From contig NZ_CP018082.1 in the NCBI RefSeq assembly GCF_001886715.1, forward strand, positions 4,526,001 through 4,590,000: a DNA stretch of 64,000 nucleotides, written 5' to 3'. Source of the stretch: Nocardia mangyaensis (GTDB lineage: Bacteria > Actinomycetota > Actinomycetes > Mycobacteriales > Mycobacteriaceae). This document shows, piece by piece, positions 32,236 to 39,947 of this stretch (positions are counted from its first letter, which is position 1; the number at the start of each line of letters is the position of its first letter). The notes below the pieces were generated by a model that worked only from the letters and a program-made list of their open reading frames with translations, did not search any database and had not been told where the DNA came from. The translations under genes and the position numbers were made by a program.

Positions 32236-33409
32236 CCGGGACGAGGCGGGCGCCGGTCCGAAACGTCGCCGGTCCGAGCCGATCGACACCCGCACCGCCA
32301 AGAACGGCACCAAGACCTACACATTCCAGCTCGACACCGGGACCAAACCGGACGGGTCGCGCAACCGCGAACGCTTCACCTACTCCACGAAAACCGAAGC
32401 GCGCAAAGAGTTTCGGCGCATCTCGTCGGAAGTCGAGGCCGGGACCTACGTCGGCCGGACGAACATCACCGTCGAGCAGGCGTGCGAGAACTGGCTGAAG
32501 TCGCGGCGTAGCCCGCGGCGGAACACGGTCAGCCAGGATCGCGCCGCGCTCAAGTACGTGACCAAGCACCTCGGCGGCATGAAGTTGCAGGCTCTGCGGC
32601 AAGAGCACATCGACGATTGGGTGACGCTGCTGCTCGAGTCTGGGAAGGCCAACGGCGGGCCGCTGGCGGTGTCGACCGTGAAGCGCTCACTCGGAACGCT
32701 CAAACAGGTGACCGAGGACGCGACCCGCAGGGGCCTGCTCCCCCGCGATCCGGCCGCCTACGTCGAGGCGCCGCGGCAGCAGGACCGCAAGATCACCGCC
32801 GACGACGTGTGGACGCGCGAACAGGTCGGCGTGTTCAGCGCGAAGGCGAAAACGCAGCGGCTCTACGCGCCCCTGCTGCTGTCGTGCTACGGCCTGCGGC
32901 GCGAGGAGGTGTGCGGGCTGCGGTGGTGCGATATCGACCTCACCGCGGCGACGGTCAGCATCGCGGAGACGATGGTGAGGACATGCGACGGCGAGATCGT
33001 GATCGACGGTCCGAAGACTGAGCGGTCGGGGCGAACGCTGCCCTTGCCCGCCGATGTGGTCTCAGCTCTGCGGGAGTTGAAGACTCGGCAAATGCGCGAA
33101 CGCCTCGCGCTGGGGGTGTCGTGGGTCGAGGCGTCTCACGTCTGCTCTGACGAGTCGGGAGAGTCGTTGCGCCCCGAGGCGCACACCGACCTGTTCCAGA
33201 TCGTCAGGAAGGCAGCAGGGCTGCCGTACATCACGCTGCGGAACCTTCGGCACACCTCGGTGTCGGTGATGCTGCACGCCGGGGTGCCACCGACGACCGT
33301 CGCGGCGTGGCACGGCCACGATGTTCGGATGACGACCAACGTCTACAACCGCGTCTACGACGAGGGCCTGACGACGGCCGCCGCGGTGATGTTCGGGAAC
33401 GCGGTCTAG
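32228..33409 (+). CDS. int: Tyrosine integrase
   Basis: A site-specific recombinase of 393 residues. An N-terminal AP2-like arm-binding part (TYTFQLDTGTKPDGSRNRERF) is followed by a SAM-like core-binding domain (ITVEQACENWLKSRRSPRRNTVSQ) and a catalytic domain with Arg224 (YGLRREEVCGL), Arg341 in LRNLRHT, the WHGHD segment, and nucleophile Tyr373 (NVYNRVY). The usual His of box II (HxxR) is Arg338 here, an unusual substitution. I use GTG 32228, overlapping the XRE stop by eight bases; GTG 32198 is an alternative. The gene lies next to the putative right attachment site. Confidence 0.93.
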   Translation: MLSRDEAGAGPKRRRSEPIDTRTAKNGTKTYTFQLDTGTKPDGSRNRERFTYSTKTEARKEFRRISSEVEAGTYVGRTNITVEQACENWLKSRRSPRRNTVSQDRAALKYVTKHLGGMKLQALRQEHIDDWVTLLLESGKANGGPLAVSTVKRSLGTLKQVTEDATRRGLLPRDPAAYVEAPRQQDRKITADDVWTREQVGVFSAKAKTQRLYAPLLLSCYGLRREEVCGLRWCDIDLTAATVSIAETMVRTCDGEIVIDGPKTERSGRTLPLPADVVSALRELKTRQMRERLALGVSWVEASHVCSDESGESLRPEAHTDLFQIVRKAAGLPYITLRNLRHTSVSVMLHAGVPPTTVAAWHGHDVRMTTNVYNRVYDEGLTTAAAVMFGNAV

Positions 33410-33423
33410 GCGATGGCACGTTT

Positions 33424-33433
33424 TAGGCACACT
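33424..33433 (+). other. Putative integrase arm-type site, right end
   Basis: TAGGCACACT here is identical to 18481-18490 near the left end. It lies between the integrase stop and the putative right core, about 37 bases from the core. Confidence 0.4.
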
Positions 33434-33469
33434 AGCGGGGAAAAACCACCGCTCACCAGCACCCCCAAT

Positions 33470-33484
33470 TACACCGCCACTGTA
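33470..33484 (+). other. Putative attR core
   Basis: TACACCGCCACTGTA matches the left-end core in 14 of 15 bases. The hydrolase gene with its own TACGCT box begins just to the right, so the backbone resumes here. Confidence 0.5.
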
Positions 33485-33505
33485 GATGGGCAAACGCGGG
33501 GCCGC

Positions 33506-33511
33506 TACGCT
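33506..33511 (+). promoter_or_regulatory. -10 box (TACGCT) for leaderless hydrolase gene
   Basis: TACGCT is followed by six bases and GTG 33518. It lies 21 bases right of the putative attR core, so integration would replace the sequence upstream of this promoter. Confidence 0.45.
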
Positions 33512-33517
33512 CGGTCC

Positions 33518-34246
33518 GTGTCGCGCATCCCACCCCAGGTCACCGTGGTCGCCCTGCCCGGAACCGGCTCCGACGCCGATTTCGCCGCCCGTGCCTTCGG
33601 ACCCGCCGCCGCCGCGCACAGACTGCGTTTGCGCGCCGTCGAACCGGATCCGAAGGCCGTGATTGCGAGCTGTACGGCGGCTTTGGACGCCGCCGCGGCG
33701 CACGGACCGGTCCTCGCCGCAGGGATCTCCCTCGGTGCCGCGATCGCGCTCGACTGGGCAGCCGCGCACCCGACCGCGGTGGTCGGTGTAGTCACTGCAT
33801 TACCCGCCTGGACCGGCGCCGAAACCGCCGCCTGCCCCGCCGCGCTGAGCGCCGCGGTTACCGCCGAGCAACTGCGTGCCGACGGGCTGGAAGCGGTCAT
33901 CGGGCGGATGCGCGCCTCGAGTCCGGCGTGGCTGGCCGAGGCGCTCACCCAGTCCTGGCGCGGGCAGTGGCCGCACCTGCCGCAGGCGCTGGACGAGGCG
34001 GCGGGCTACGCCTGGCCGACGCTCGAGCAACTGGCGGCCAGCGACGTACCGGTCGCGGTGGTCGGCGCCGAGGACGACCCGGTGCATCCGATCGCCGTCG
34101 CCGAGCAGTGGACGGCCACCTTGCCGCAGGCGGGCTTGCGTCGAGTCACGCTGGCCGAGTTGGGCGCCGATCCAGCGATACTCGGCCGGGCCGGATTCGC
34201 CGAACTCGACGCGCTGCTGTCCACATCGGCGCCGTCGCGCGCCTGA
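33518..34246 (+). CDS. Alpha/beta hydrolase
   Basis: A 242-residue alpha/beta hydrolase fold protein (Rv2695-like, from memory). The nucleophile elbow is AAGISLGAAIALDWA (Gly-Ile-Ser-Leu-Gly), with an upstream oxyanion strand VTVVALPGTGSD and a C-terminal VPVAVVGAEDDPVHPIAVAEQW holding the catalytic Asp; the His is less clear. Substrate unknown. GTG 33518 is preceded by a leaderless-type box; an upstream in-frame ATG at 33413 would run across the attachment core and is rejected. Confidence 0.85.
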   Translation: MSRIPPQVTVVALPGTGSDADFAARAFGPAAAAHRLRLRAVEPDPKAVIASCTAALDAAAAHGPVLAAGISLGAAIALDWAAAHPTAVVGVVTALPAWTGAETAACPAALSAAVTAEQLRADGLEAVIGRMRASSPAWLAEALTQSWRGQWPHLPQALDEAAGYAWPTLEQLAASDVPVAVVGAEDDPVHPIAVAEQWTATLPQAGLRRVTLAELGADPAILGRAGFAELDALLSTSAPSRA

Positions 34247-34422
34247 GCCGAGGTCGCGACCCGATGCGGCCGCGGCGAATCCGGATTTGACGACGGCGGC
34301 CAGGCAGCTGTCGGCGCCGAGGCCCCGCGTGCCACCTCGCCCCGTTCTCGCGAGTGCCGGCGAGACGACGCAGCCGGTGTCGACCGAATGTCGACACCGG
34401 CTGCGATTCGCCGATCCGCGTC

Positions 34423-35325
34423 CTAGTTGAGCCCGAGTTGCTGCATCGCCGAGCCGTCGGCGCCGCGGCGCGGCTCGTCGGGCAGCTTCGGCGGCGCCGA
34501 GGGCGGCGGCACCTGCGCGGCGGCGGCCTGCGCGGCAGCCGCCTGCTGCTGGGCCAGCACCTGCTGCTGGTGGGCCGCCGCCAGCTGTTCGGCCAGTTCC
34601 TGGGGCAACACCACCGGGAGCGGGTCACGCACCGGGAGCGGTTCGCTGCCACGGCGCACCACGGCGTCGGCGAGCACCGCGCGGGCCGCGGTGATCAGCG
34701 GACTGCGCTCGTCCACCGCGCCCGACGGGCCCGCGGCGACCAGCCGGATCATCCAGCGCGGGCCGTCGACACCGATGAAGCGCAGATCGGCACCCTCGGT
34801 GATCGCCTTGACCTCACGGCCCCACGGCCCCTTCTCCACCGCCACGCTCGCGCCGTCACCGCGCAGCGATTCGGCCAGATCGGCGGCCACCGTGCGCCAC
34901 TGACCCGCCGACTTCGGCGCCGCGTAGGCGGCCACGGTGAGCCTGCCGTGCTCGGTGGCCAGGTGCACCGCCTGCGGGGTGCCGTCCGGGCTCATCTCCA
35001 CCTGCAGCTGACCGCCCTGCGGCACCGGAATCAGCACCGAGCCCAGGTCGAGGCGTTGCGCGACAACCTGATCGGACACCTCGTCGATGTCGTAGGGACC
35101 GGCGGCGGCATCGGGCTCGTGGTCGAAGTTGCCGTAGATGCGCTCGTCGGTCGGCGCGTCGTCGAAGTCCAGGTGCGCGAAGTCGGGACGGTGGAACTCG
35201 TCGGTGATGTAGTCGTCTTCGTCGTAGCCGTCCACCTCGTCGTACTCGTCGTCGTCGAAGTCGACGGGTTCGTCGTAGTCGACGTCCTCGCGCGGCGCGC
35301 GCTTCTTCTTGCCGAACAGACCCAT
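34423..35325 (-). CDS. DUF3710 family protein
   Basis: A 300-residue actinobacterial family protein of unknown function (Rv2696c-like). It starts with the conserved [12 protein letters not shown] and has a long acidic stretch (about 15-55). The folded core has FIGVDGPRWMIRLVAAGPSG, and the C-terminus is Gln/Ala/Pro-rich and probably disordered. The ATG at 35325 follows GAGGAGG and overlaps the dut stop by one base (TAATG), so it is in operon with dut. Confidence 0.88.
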   Translation of the reverse strand: MGLFGKKKRAPREDVDYDEPVDFDDDEYDEVDGYDEDDYITDEFHRPDFAHLDFDDAPTDERIYGNFDHEPDAAAGPYDIDEVSDQVVAQRLDLGSVLIPVPQGGQLQVEMSPDGTPQAVHLATEHGRLTVAAYAAPKSAGQWRTVAADLAESLRGDGASVAVEKGPWGREVKAITEGADLRFIGVDGPRWMIRLVAAGPSGAVDERSPLITAARAVLADAVVRRGSEPLPVRDPLPVVLPQELAEQLAAAHQQQVLAQQQAAAAQAAAAQVPPPSAPPKLPDEPRRGADGSAMQQLGLN

Positions 35326-35795
35326 TACGCCTCCTCGCCGGACAGGCTCGCGTGCCCGCCGCTCGACCCGTATCCGCCCGTGCCGCGGGCGGTGTCGTCG
35401 AGGTCGTCGACCTCGGCGAAATCGACCAGCTCGACCCGCTGCACCAGCAACTGCGCGATGCGATCGCCGCGACGCAGCTCGATCGCGGTGCGCGGGTCGT
35501 GGTTGATCAGGCACACCTTGATCTCGCCGCGGTATCCCGCGTCGACCGTGCCCGGCGTGTTCACCACCGACAGGCCGGCCTTGGCGGCCAGGCCGGAGCG
35601 GGGATGGATCAGCCCGACCGTGCCGATCGGCAGCGCGAGCGCGATCCCGGTGCCGACCAGCACCCGCTCGCCCGGTTCGATGATCACATCCTCGGTGGTA
35701 CAGAGGTCGACGCCCGCGTCACCCGGATGGGCACGCGTCGGCACAGGGATGCCGGGATCGAGCCGCCGCAGCGGAATCGGTGCAAGTGCGTTCAC
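35325..35795 (-). CDS. dut: dUTP diphosphatase
   Basis: Hydrolyses dUTP to dUMP and diphosphate, keeping uracil out of DNA and supplying dTMP synthesis; it forms trimers. The 156 residues carry the family motifs in order: [35 protein letters not shown] (catalytic Asp) and the C-terminal [10 protein letters not shown]-loop-like motif that closes over the substrate. The start is GTG 35795, with a TAGTCT box eight bases before. It is divergent from DUF3093. Confidence 0.96.
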   Translation of the reverse strand: MNALAPIPLRRLDPGIPVPTRAHPGDAGVDLCTTEDVIIEPGERVLVGTGIALALPIGTVGLIHPRSGLAAKAGLSVVNTPGTVDAGYRGEIKVCLINHDPRTAIELRRGDRIAQLLVQRVELVDFAEVDDLDDTARGTGGYGSSGGHASLSGEEA

Positions 35796-35856
35796 ATCGG
35801 TCGAGACTACGCGTTCTACCGCACGACCTTGCGGTCAACGTCTCGGCGCGGTGGCC

Positions 35857-35862
35857 TACTCT
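35857..35862 (+). promoter_or_regulatory. -10 box (TACTCT) for leaderless DUF3093 gene
   Basis: TACTCT is followed by six bases and GTG 35869. A weak TCAACG at 35834-35839 could serve as -35 at 17-base spacing. Confidence 0.45.
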
Positions 35863-35868
35863 GGACGG

Positions 35869-36405
35869 GTGCCCGACCAGCCACGTTCATCTGCCACCGA
35901 CACCGCGGACACCGACCGCCCCGCACCGCGTACGCCGAGCCCGTCGCCCTATCGCGAACGACTGTGGGTACCGCTGTGGTGGTGGCCGATCGGCTTCGCC
36001 ATCGCGGCGCTGCTCGCCGCCGAGATCCACATGGGCGCGCCCGGGCTGCGGGCCTGGTTGCCCTACGCGCTACTCGCGCCGGTGCCGGTCTGGGTCCTGC
36101 TGTGGATGAGCAGGCACCGCCTGGAAGTGACCGTCGCGCCCGACGGTACCGCGGAACTGCGCGTCGACCGCGCCCACCTGCCGGTCAGCTATGTCGCGCG
36201 CGCCGCGGCCGTCGGCAAGACGGCCAAGAGCGCGGCCCTGGGCCGACAGCTCGACCCCGCCGCGTATGTGCAGCATCGGGCCTGGATCGGCCCGCTGGCA
36301 CTGTTGGTTCTCGATGACCCGGACGACCCGACGCCGTACTGGTTGATCAGTACACGCAGGCCGGACCAGGTCTTGGCCGCGCTCGGACTACCGAGCGCGG
36401 GCTGA
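35869..36405 (+). CDS. DUF3093 membrane protein
   Basis: A 178-residue membrane protein of unknown function (Rv2698-like). A proline-rich N-terminus precedes YRERLWVPLWWWPIGFAIAA and a second hydrophobic segment (PYALLAPVPVWVLLWM), giving two membrane spans. A soluble C-terminal domain of about 90 residues has LEVTVAPDGTAELRV and ends YWLISTRRPDQVLAAL. The start is GTG 35869 from the -10 box spacing. It is divergent from dut. Confidence 0.88.
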   Translation: MPDQPRSSATDTADTDRPAPRTPSPSPYRERLWVPLWWWPIGFAIAALLAAEIHMGAPGLRAWLPYALLAPVPVWVLLWMSRHRLEVTVAPDGTAELRVDRAHLPVSYVARAAAVGKTAKSAALGRQLDPAAYVQHRAWIGPLALLVLDDPDDPTPYWLISTRRPDQVLAALGLPSAG

Positions 36406-36423
36406 CCCGTCGCGCCGTCCGTC

Positions 36424-36726
36424 TCAGGCGGCGCAGTCCATGCAGATCAGCTGGCCACCCTTCTCGTTGGCCAGTCTGCTGCGGTGATGCACGAGGAAGC
36501 AGCTCGAACAGGTGAACTCATCGGCCTGCTTCGGGATCACCCGAACACTGAGTACTTCCTCGGACAGGTCCGCGCCGGGAAGCTCGAACGATTCCGCTGT
36601 ATCGGACTCGTCGATGTCCACGACGGCGGACTGCGCCTCGTTGCGGCGGGCCTTCAGCTCCTCGAGCGAATCCTCCGACACTTCGTCGGATTCGGTGCGC
36701 CGCGGTGCGTCATAGTCGGTTGCCAT
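36424..36726 (-). CDS. DUF4193 zinc-ribbon protein
   Basis: A 100-residue actinobacterial protein (Rv2699c-like). The N-terminus is acidic (ESDEVSEDSLEELKARRNEA). The C-terminus has two CxxC pairs, FTCSSCFLVHHRSRL and QLICMDCAA, which should form one zinc site. Its function is unknown. ATG 36726 has GAGGGGAA upstream. It is convergent with DUF3093. Confidence 0.9.
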   Translation of the reverse strand: MATDYDAPRRTESDEVSEDSLEELKARRNEAQSAVVDIDESDTAESFELPGADLSEEVLSVRVIPKQADEFTCSSCFLVHHRSRLANEKGGQLICMDCAA

Positions 36727-36776
36727 GTCGTCTTCCCCTCAGTCCTTACTCCGTATATCCCGGATCGGTTCGATGG

Positions 36777-36799
36777 CCGTATCCCCCGCAGGGATACGG
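36777..36799. repeat. Nine-base inverted repeat upstream of DUF4193 gene
   Basis: CCGTATCCC (36777-36785) and GGGATACGG (36791-36799) are perfect reverse complements with a five-base spacer. It lies about 50 bases upstream of the DUF4193 ATG, where an operator would be expected. Confidence 0.4.
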
Positions 36800-37090
36800 C
36801 GTACGTACCGCCCCGCCGGTGGTGCACCTCACACGTACACCGTCCGCCTATCGGGTTCGATCGGCGAGGATCTACTCCGACAGCGTTCGGTTAACGCAGG
36901 ACATGCCCTTGTTGTTCCCGCGACCGACCACCGTTTCACCGGCAAATATTCGATCTGGGCGGCCAGACAATAGCGGACCAGCGGACAAATGTCGCAATCA
37001 CAACCCGGCCGAGTCGAAACCGACGACGAATCTTCACCTGCCAGGAAACTCGCCGAGACCTCCAGCGCTCGCGCACCGCCACCGGCCTCG

Positions 37091-37096
37091 TAGAGT
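37091..37096 (+). promoter_or_regulatory. -10 box (TAGAGT) for leaderless cei
   Basis: TAGAGT is followed by six bases and GTG 37103, without a ribosome binding site. Confidence 0.45.
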
Positions 37097-37102
37097 GAGC
37101 GC

Positions 37103-37786
37103 GTGGTTTCACTGATCACCGAAGGCAGCGCGACCGATCGCGACGGCAAACCCTTTCCGCGACGGCGGCCCGAGCTGTGGCTCGCCCTGGTCCTCGTGCT
37201 GGCTCTGGTGAGCCTGTTCGTCTGGATCACGGCGTTCCGCACCCATGACGACAGCAACGAGCCGATGGCCTGCAACGCACCGAGCACGCCCACCGGAGTC
37301 GACGCACCCCAACCCGCCCCGCTGGGCACCCGGGTCGGACCCTCGCGCCTCGACGATGTCGACCCCGCGGCACTGTCGGAGTCGAAAGTGCGCGTGTTCA
37401 ACGCCAACGGCCAGAGTGGCCAGGCGGGCAACATCGCCTCCGCACTCGGCGACCTCGGCTTCGCCCCCGCGCCGGACACCCAGGTAGGTAACGATCCGGT
37501 CTACGTCAACGGCGACCTCACCTGCACCGGTCAGATCCGGTTCGGCGTCAACGGCAGGCCGGCGGCCGCCTCGGTGCAGCTGGTGGCCCCGTGCGCCGAG
37601 CTGATCGAAGACCCGCGCACCGACGACACCGTCGACCTGGTCCTCGGCCTGGCCTTCGGCGAATCACTGCGCCCCGGCGCCGATGCCGAAGAGGTCCTGC
37701 GCTCGCTGAGGAACCTCGCCCCCGACTCGAGTTCGTCCTCCATCGACCCCGACCTCCTGGACGCAGCTCGCACCGTCAAGTGCTGA
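37103..37786 (+). CDS. cei: Envelope integrity protein Cei
   Basis: A 227-residue single-span protein of the Cei type (Rv2700), known in mycobacteria for envelope integrity and virulence. A cytosolic basic stretch (about 1-22) precedes the membrane segment LWLALVLVLALVSLFVWITA. A LytR_C-like extracellular domain begins at SKVRVFNANGQSGQAGNIAS (about 93). Cysteines in DLTCTG, APCAEL and the last residue could form disulfides outside the cell. The start is GTG 37103 at leaderless spacing. Confidence 0.9.
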   Translation: MVSLITEGSATDRDGKPFPRRRPELWLALVLVLALVSLFVWITAFRTHDDSNEPMACNAPSTPTGVDAPQPAPLGTRVGPSRLDDVDPAALSESKVRVFNANGQSGQAGNIASALGDLGFAPAPDTQVGNDPVYVNGDLTCTGQIRFGVNGRPAAASVQLVAPCAELIEDPRTDDTVDLVLGLAFGESLRPGADAEEVLRSLRNLAPDSSSSSIDPDLLDAARTVKC

Positions 37787-37810
37787 ATTGTCGGCGCGCT
37801 GACGCGCGCG

Positions 37811-37900
37811 GGTTCTCGGCCTGTTCCCTCGATCTTCCCTCCCGCCGGGCACTCCTTCGTCGCACCCTCTGGTCAGTCCAGATCGAGGCGGCCGAGAACC
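37811..37900. repeat. Long-range stem between convergent cei and suhB
   Basis: GGTTCTCGGCC (37811-37821) pairs with GGCCGAGAACC (37890-37900). Directly inside it, CCTCGATCT (37827-37835) pairs with AGATCGAGG (37880-37888). The two perfect helices total 20 bp and enclose 44 bases. It may be a two-way terminator for the convergent genes or a folded RNA. Confidence 0.45.
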
Positions 37901-37945
37901 GTGCCTGTGGCGGGTGGTGCCGCGGGTTCCGGCCGCGGAAGCAGT

Positions 37946-38845
37946 TCAGTCGGGCAGGGCGGTGGTGGCGCCTGCGCGCTCCAGGAGTGCGGTGAGGTCG
38001 GTGGCGATGCCGGGGGCGGCGACGACGGTGAGTTCGCCCGCCGCGCCGCCGACGGTGACCGGGGGGACTCGGACGACGGCACCCGCTTCGGCGGCGATGA
38101 GCGCGCCGGCGGCCCAGTCCCAGGCGTTGAGTCCGTGCTCGTAGTAGGCGTCGATCCGGCCCGCGGCGACGTGGCACAGGTCCATGGCGGCGGCGCCGAG
38201 CCGGCGGATGTCGCGGATCTCCGGCAGGACCCGGGTGAGTACGGCGGCCTGCTGCGTCCTGCGCTCGCGGCCGTAGGCGAAGCCGGTGGCCACCAGCGCC
38301 AGCGAGAGTGAGTCTTCGCGGGAGCAGCGCAGGCGGGTCCGGGTGCCGTCGGCGGTGACGGCATACGAACCACACCCCAGCGCGGCGCTGTAGGTGGTCG
38401 CGGCGGCCACGTCGACGACCGCACCGGCGACCGGCTCACCGTCGCGCACCGCGGCGACCGAGACCGCGTAACCGGGCAGCCCGTAGAGGAAGTTCACGGT
38501 GCCGTCGATCGGGTCGACGACCCAGGTGACGGTGCCCGGCGCGGTCGCGCCGACATCACCGCCGCCTTCCTCGCCGAGGATCGCGTCGGCGGGCCTGCGG
38601 GTGGCGAGCAGGCCACGGATCAGCTGTTCGGATTCGGTGTCGACGATGGTGACCGGGTCGGTGGCGTGACCCTTGGTGGCCACCGCGCCGTCGACCGCCT
38701 CGCCGTCGGTGAAGACTTCGGGCCTGCGGGCGCGCACGTGCGCGGCAGCCGCTTCGGCGAGTTCGACGGCGAGGCGGCGCAAGTCGTCGTAGTCGGCGGT
38801 GGAGGTCGGGGCGCTGGAACTCTGGGCGGCGGTGGGTTCGGGCAC
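37946..38845 (-). CDS. suhB: Inositol monophosphatase family protein
   Basis: A Mg2+-dependent phosphatase of 299 residues, likely for inositol-1-phosphate and so supplying phosphatidylinositol and mycothiol. Motifs in order: DPVTIVDTESE (about 63-73), the metal-binding LGEEGG, DPIDGTVNFLYGLP near 112, and GLNAWDWAAGALIAAEAGA near 240. The start is GTG 38845, placed before the low-complexity N-terminus. It is divergent from ppgK. Confidence 0.92.
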   Translation of the reverse strand: MPEPTAAQSSSAPTSTADYDDLRRLAVELAEAAAAHVRARRPEVFTDGEAVDGAVATKGHATDPVTIVDTESEQLIRGLLATRRPADAILGEEGGGDVGATAPGTVTWVVDPIDGTVNFLYGLPGYAVSVAAVRDGEPVAGAVVDVAAATTYSAALGCGSYAVTADGTRTRLRCSREDSLSLALVATGFAYGRERRTQQAAVLTRVLPEIRDIRRLGAAAMDLCHVAAGRIDAYYEHGLNAWDWAAGALIAAEAGAVVRVPPVTVGGAAGELTVVAAPGIATDLTALLERAGATTALPD

Positions 38846-38896
38846 GGCTCCATCGCATCACATGTCGCCTCGACTCGCCCGGGCGGTGACTACCGC

Positions 38897-38902
38897 TACT
38901 CT
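38897..38902 (+). promoter_or_regulatory. -10 box (TACTCT) for ppgK
   Basis: TACTCT lies 40 bases upstream of the ppgK ATG, within the 97-base divergent region shared with suhB. The gene has its own ribosome site, so a short leader is expected. Confidence 0.4.
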
Positions 38903-38942
38903 GTGTCACTGCACATCGACCGCGTCAGCAAGGGGTTGAACC

Positions 38943-39701
38943 ATGTCCACTCGGGGGCACGCATTCGGTATCGATATCGGCGGTAGCGGGCTGAAGGGCG
39001 CGGTGGTCGATCTGGCGACCGGTCTGCTCACCCACGACCGCATCAAGATCGCGACGCCACAGCCGTCGACCCCGGCCGCGGTCGCCGCGGCGGTCGCCGA
39101 ACTCGTCGCCGCGGCGCGGTGGGACGGCCCGGTCGGCATCACCATGCCCACCGTGGTGCTCGACGGCCGCACCAGGACCGCGGCCAACATCGACCACTCC
39201 TGGATCGGCACCGACGCCAGCGCGCTGTTCTCGGCGGCGCTGGGTGGTCGCACGGTGACCGTCCTCAACGACGCCGACGCGGCCGGGCTGGCCGAGGACG
39301 TCTACGGCGCGGCCCGCGATCTCGACGGGCTGACCCTGCTGCTCACCTTCGGCACCGGCATCGGCTCGGCCCTGCTCTACAACGGCACCCTGGTGCCGAA
39401 CTCCGAGCTCGGTCATCTCGACATCGCCGGCGTCGAGGCCGAGCATCTGGCCGCGGCCTCGATCAAGGACCGCGAAGCCCTCACCTACCCCGAGTGGGCA
39501 CAGCGGGTGAGCACGGTACTCAGCCACATCGAGGACCTGTTCTGGCCGAAGGTGATCGTGGCGGGCGGCGGCATCAGCCGTGACCACGAACAGTGGATTC
39601 CGTTGCTCACCAACCGAACTCCGGTGATTCCGGCAGTCCTGAAGAACACGGCGGGTATCGTCGGCGCGGCGATGGCCATCGATCTGGGGCTCGCGCCGTA
39701 G
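38943..39701 (+). CDS. ppgK: Polyphosphate glucokinase
   Basis: Phosphorylates glucose to glucose 6-phosphate using polyphosphate or ATP. It is a ROK-family enzyme of 252 residues, the usual size. The phosphate-binding FGIDIGGSGLKGAVVDL lies at about 8-24, the catalytic Asp in LNDADAAGLAE near 117, and LLTFGTGIGSALLYNG near 140. The ATG at 38943 follows AAGGGG. It is directly upstream of sigA, as in mycobacteria. Confidence 0.95.
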   Translation: MSTRGHAFGIDIGGSGLKGAVVDLATGLLTHDRIKIATPQPSTPAAVAAAVAELVAAARWDGPVGITMPTVVLDGRTRTAANIDHSWIGTDASALFSAALGGRTVTVLNDADAAGLAEDVYGAARDLDGLTLLLTFGTGIGSALLYNGTLVPNSELGHLDIAGVEAEHLAAASIKDREALTYPEWAQRVSTVLSHIEDLFWPKVIVAGGGISRDHEQWIPLLTNRTPVIPAVLKNTAGIVGAAMAIDLGLAP

Positions 39702-39765
39702 CCCGGCGCGGCTCGCGGCGCAACGCCTTGGTGGCATCGTGCCATGAGTACCCTGGTTGGATCGT

Positions 39766-39771
39766 TACAAT
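39766..39771 (+). promoter_or_regulatory. Candidate -10 (TACAAT) upstream of sigA
   Basis: TACAAT stands about 180 bases upstream of the sigA start and is the best match in the 246-base gap after ppgK. No good -35 accompanies it. Confidence 0.3.
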
Positions 39772-39947
39772 GGAACACGTCCGGCGGTGAGCCGGTGAAA
39801 CCTTCCGGCCGCAGCCGGTCGCGAACAAGCCGGTGAACGTGCGCCGGAGACTCCCGACCGACGCACCGCCGGTGCAACCCGACCGACCGCTCCGCCGGAA
39901 AACCACTCTGGCGTGACGCCGCACGAGACCGTCACGAAAGGGCGTAC

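Larger units (their letters stand above)
18363..33484. mobile_element. Integrated phage-like or satellite element, about 15.1 kb
   Basis: The element interrupts an otherwise conserved backbone between the OB-fold and hydrolase genes. A 15-base near-repeat (14/15) bounds it, and a repeated TAGGCACACT lies just inside both ends. Cargo: XRE/TPR regulator, two small coupled genes, a hairpin-rich region, HNH endonuclease, a 263-residue protein, tape-measure protein, small HTH and WhiB-like proteins, a P-loop ATPase, several small unknowns, excisionase, a second XRE regulator and tyrosine integrase. Codon third positions look less GC-rich than in the flanks. No terminase, portal, capsid, tube or other tail genes were seen, so it is not a complete phage. 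Confidence 0.85.
36727..37102. other. Divergent intergenic region before cei
   Basis: These 376 bases lie between the DUF4193 gene and cei. They contain the inverted repeat at 36777-36799, the cei -10 box at 37091-37096 and comparatively AT-rich sequence. I see no convincing gene. Confidence 0.5.

Noticed and set aside
33413..33517. N-terminal extension of the hydrolase into the element end
   Set aside because: It would cross the attachment core; the leaderless box and family start favour GTG 33518.
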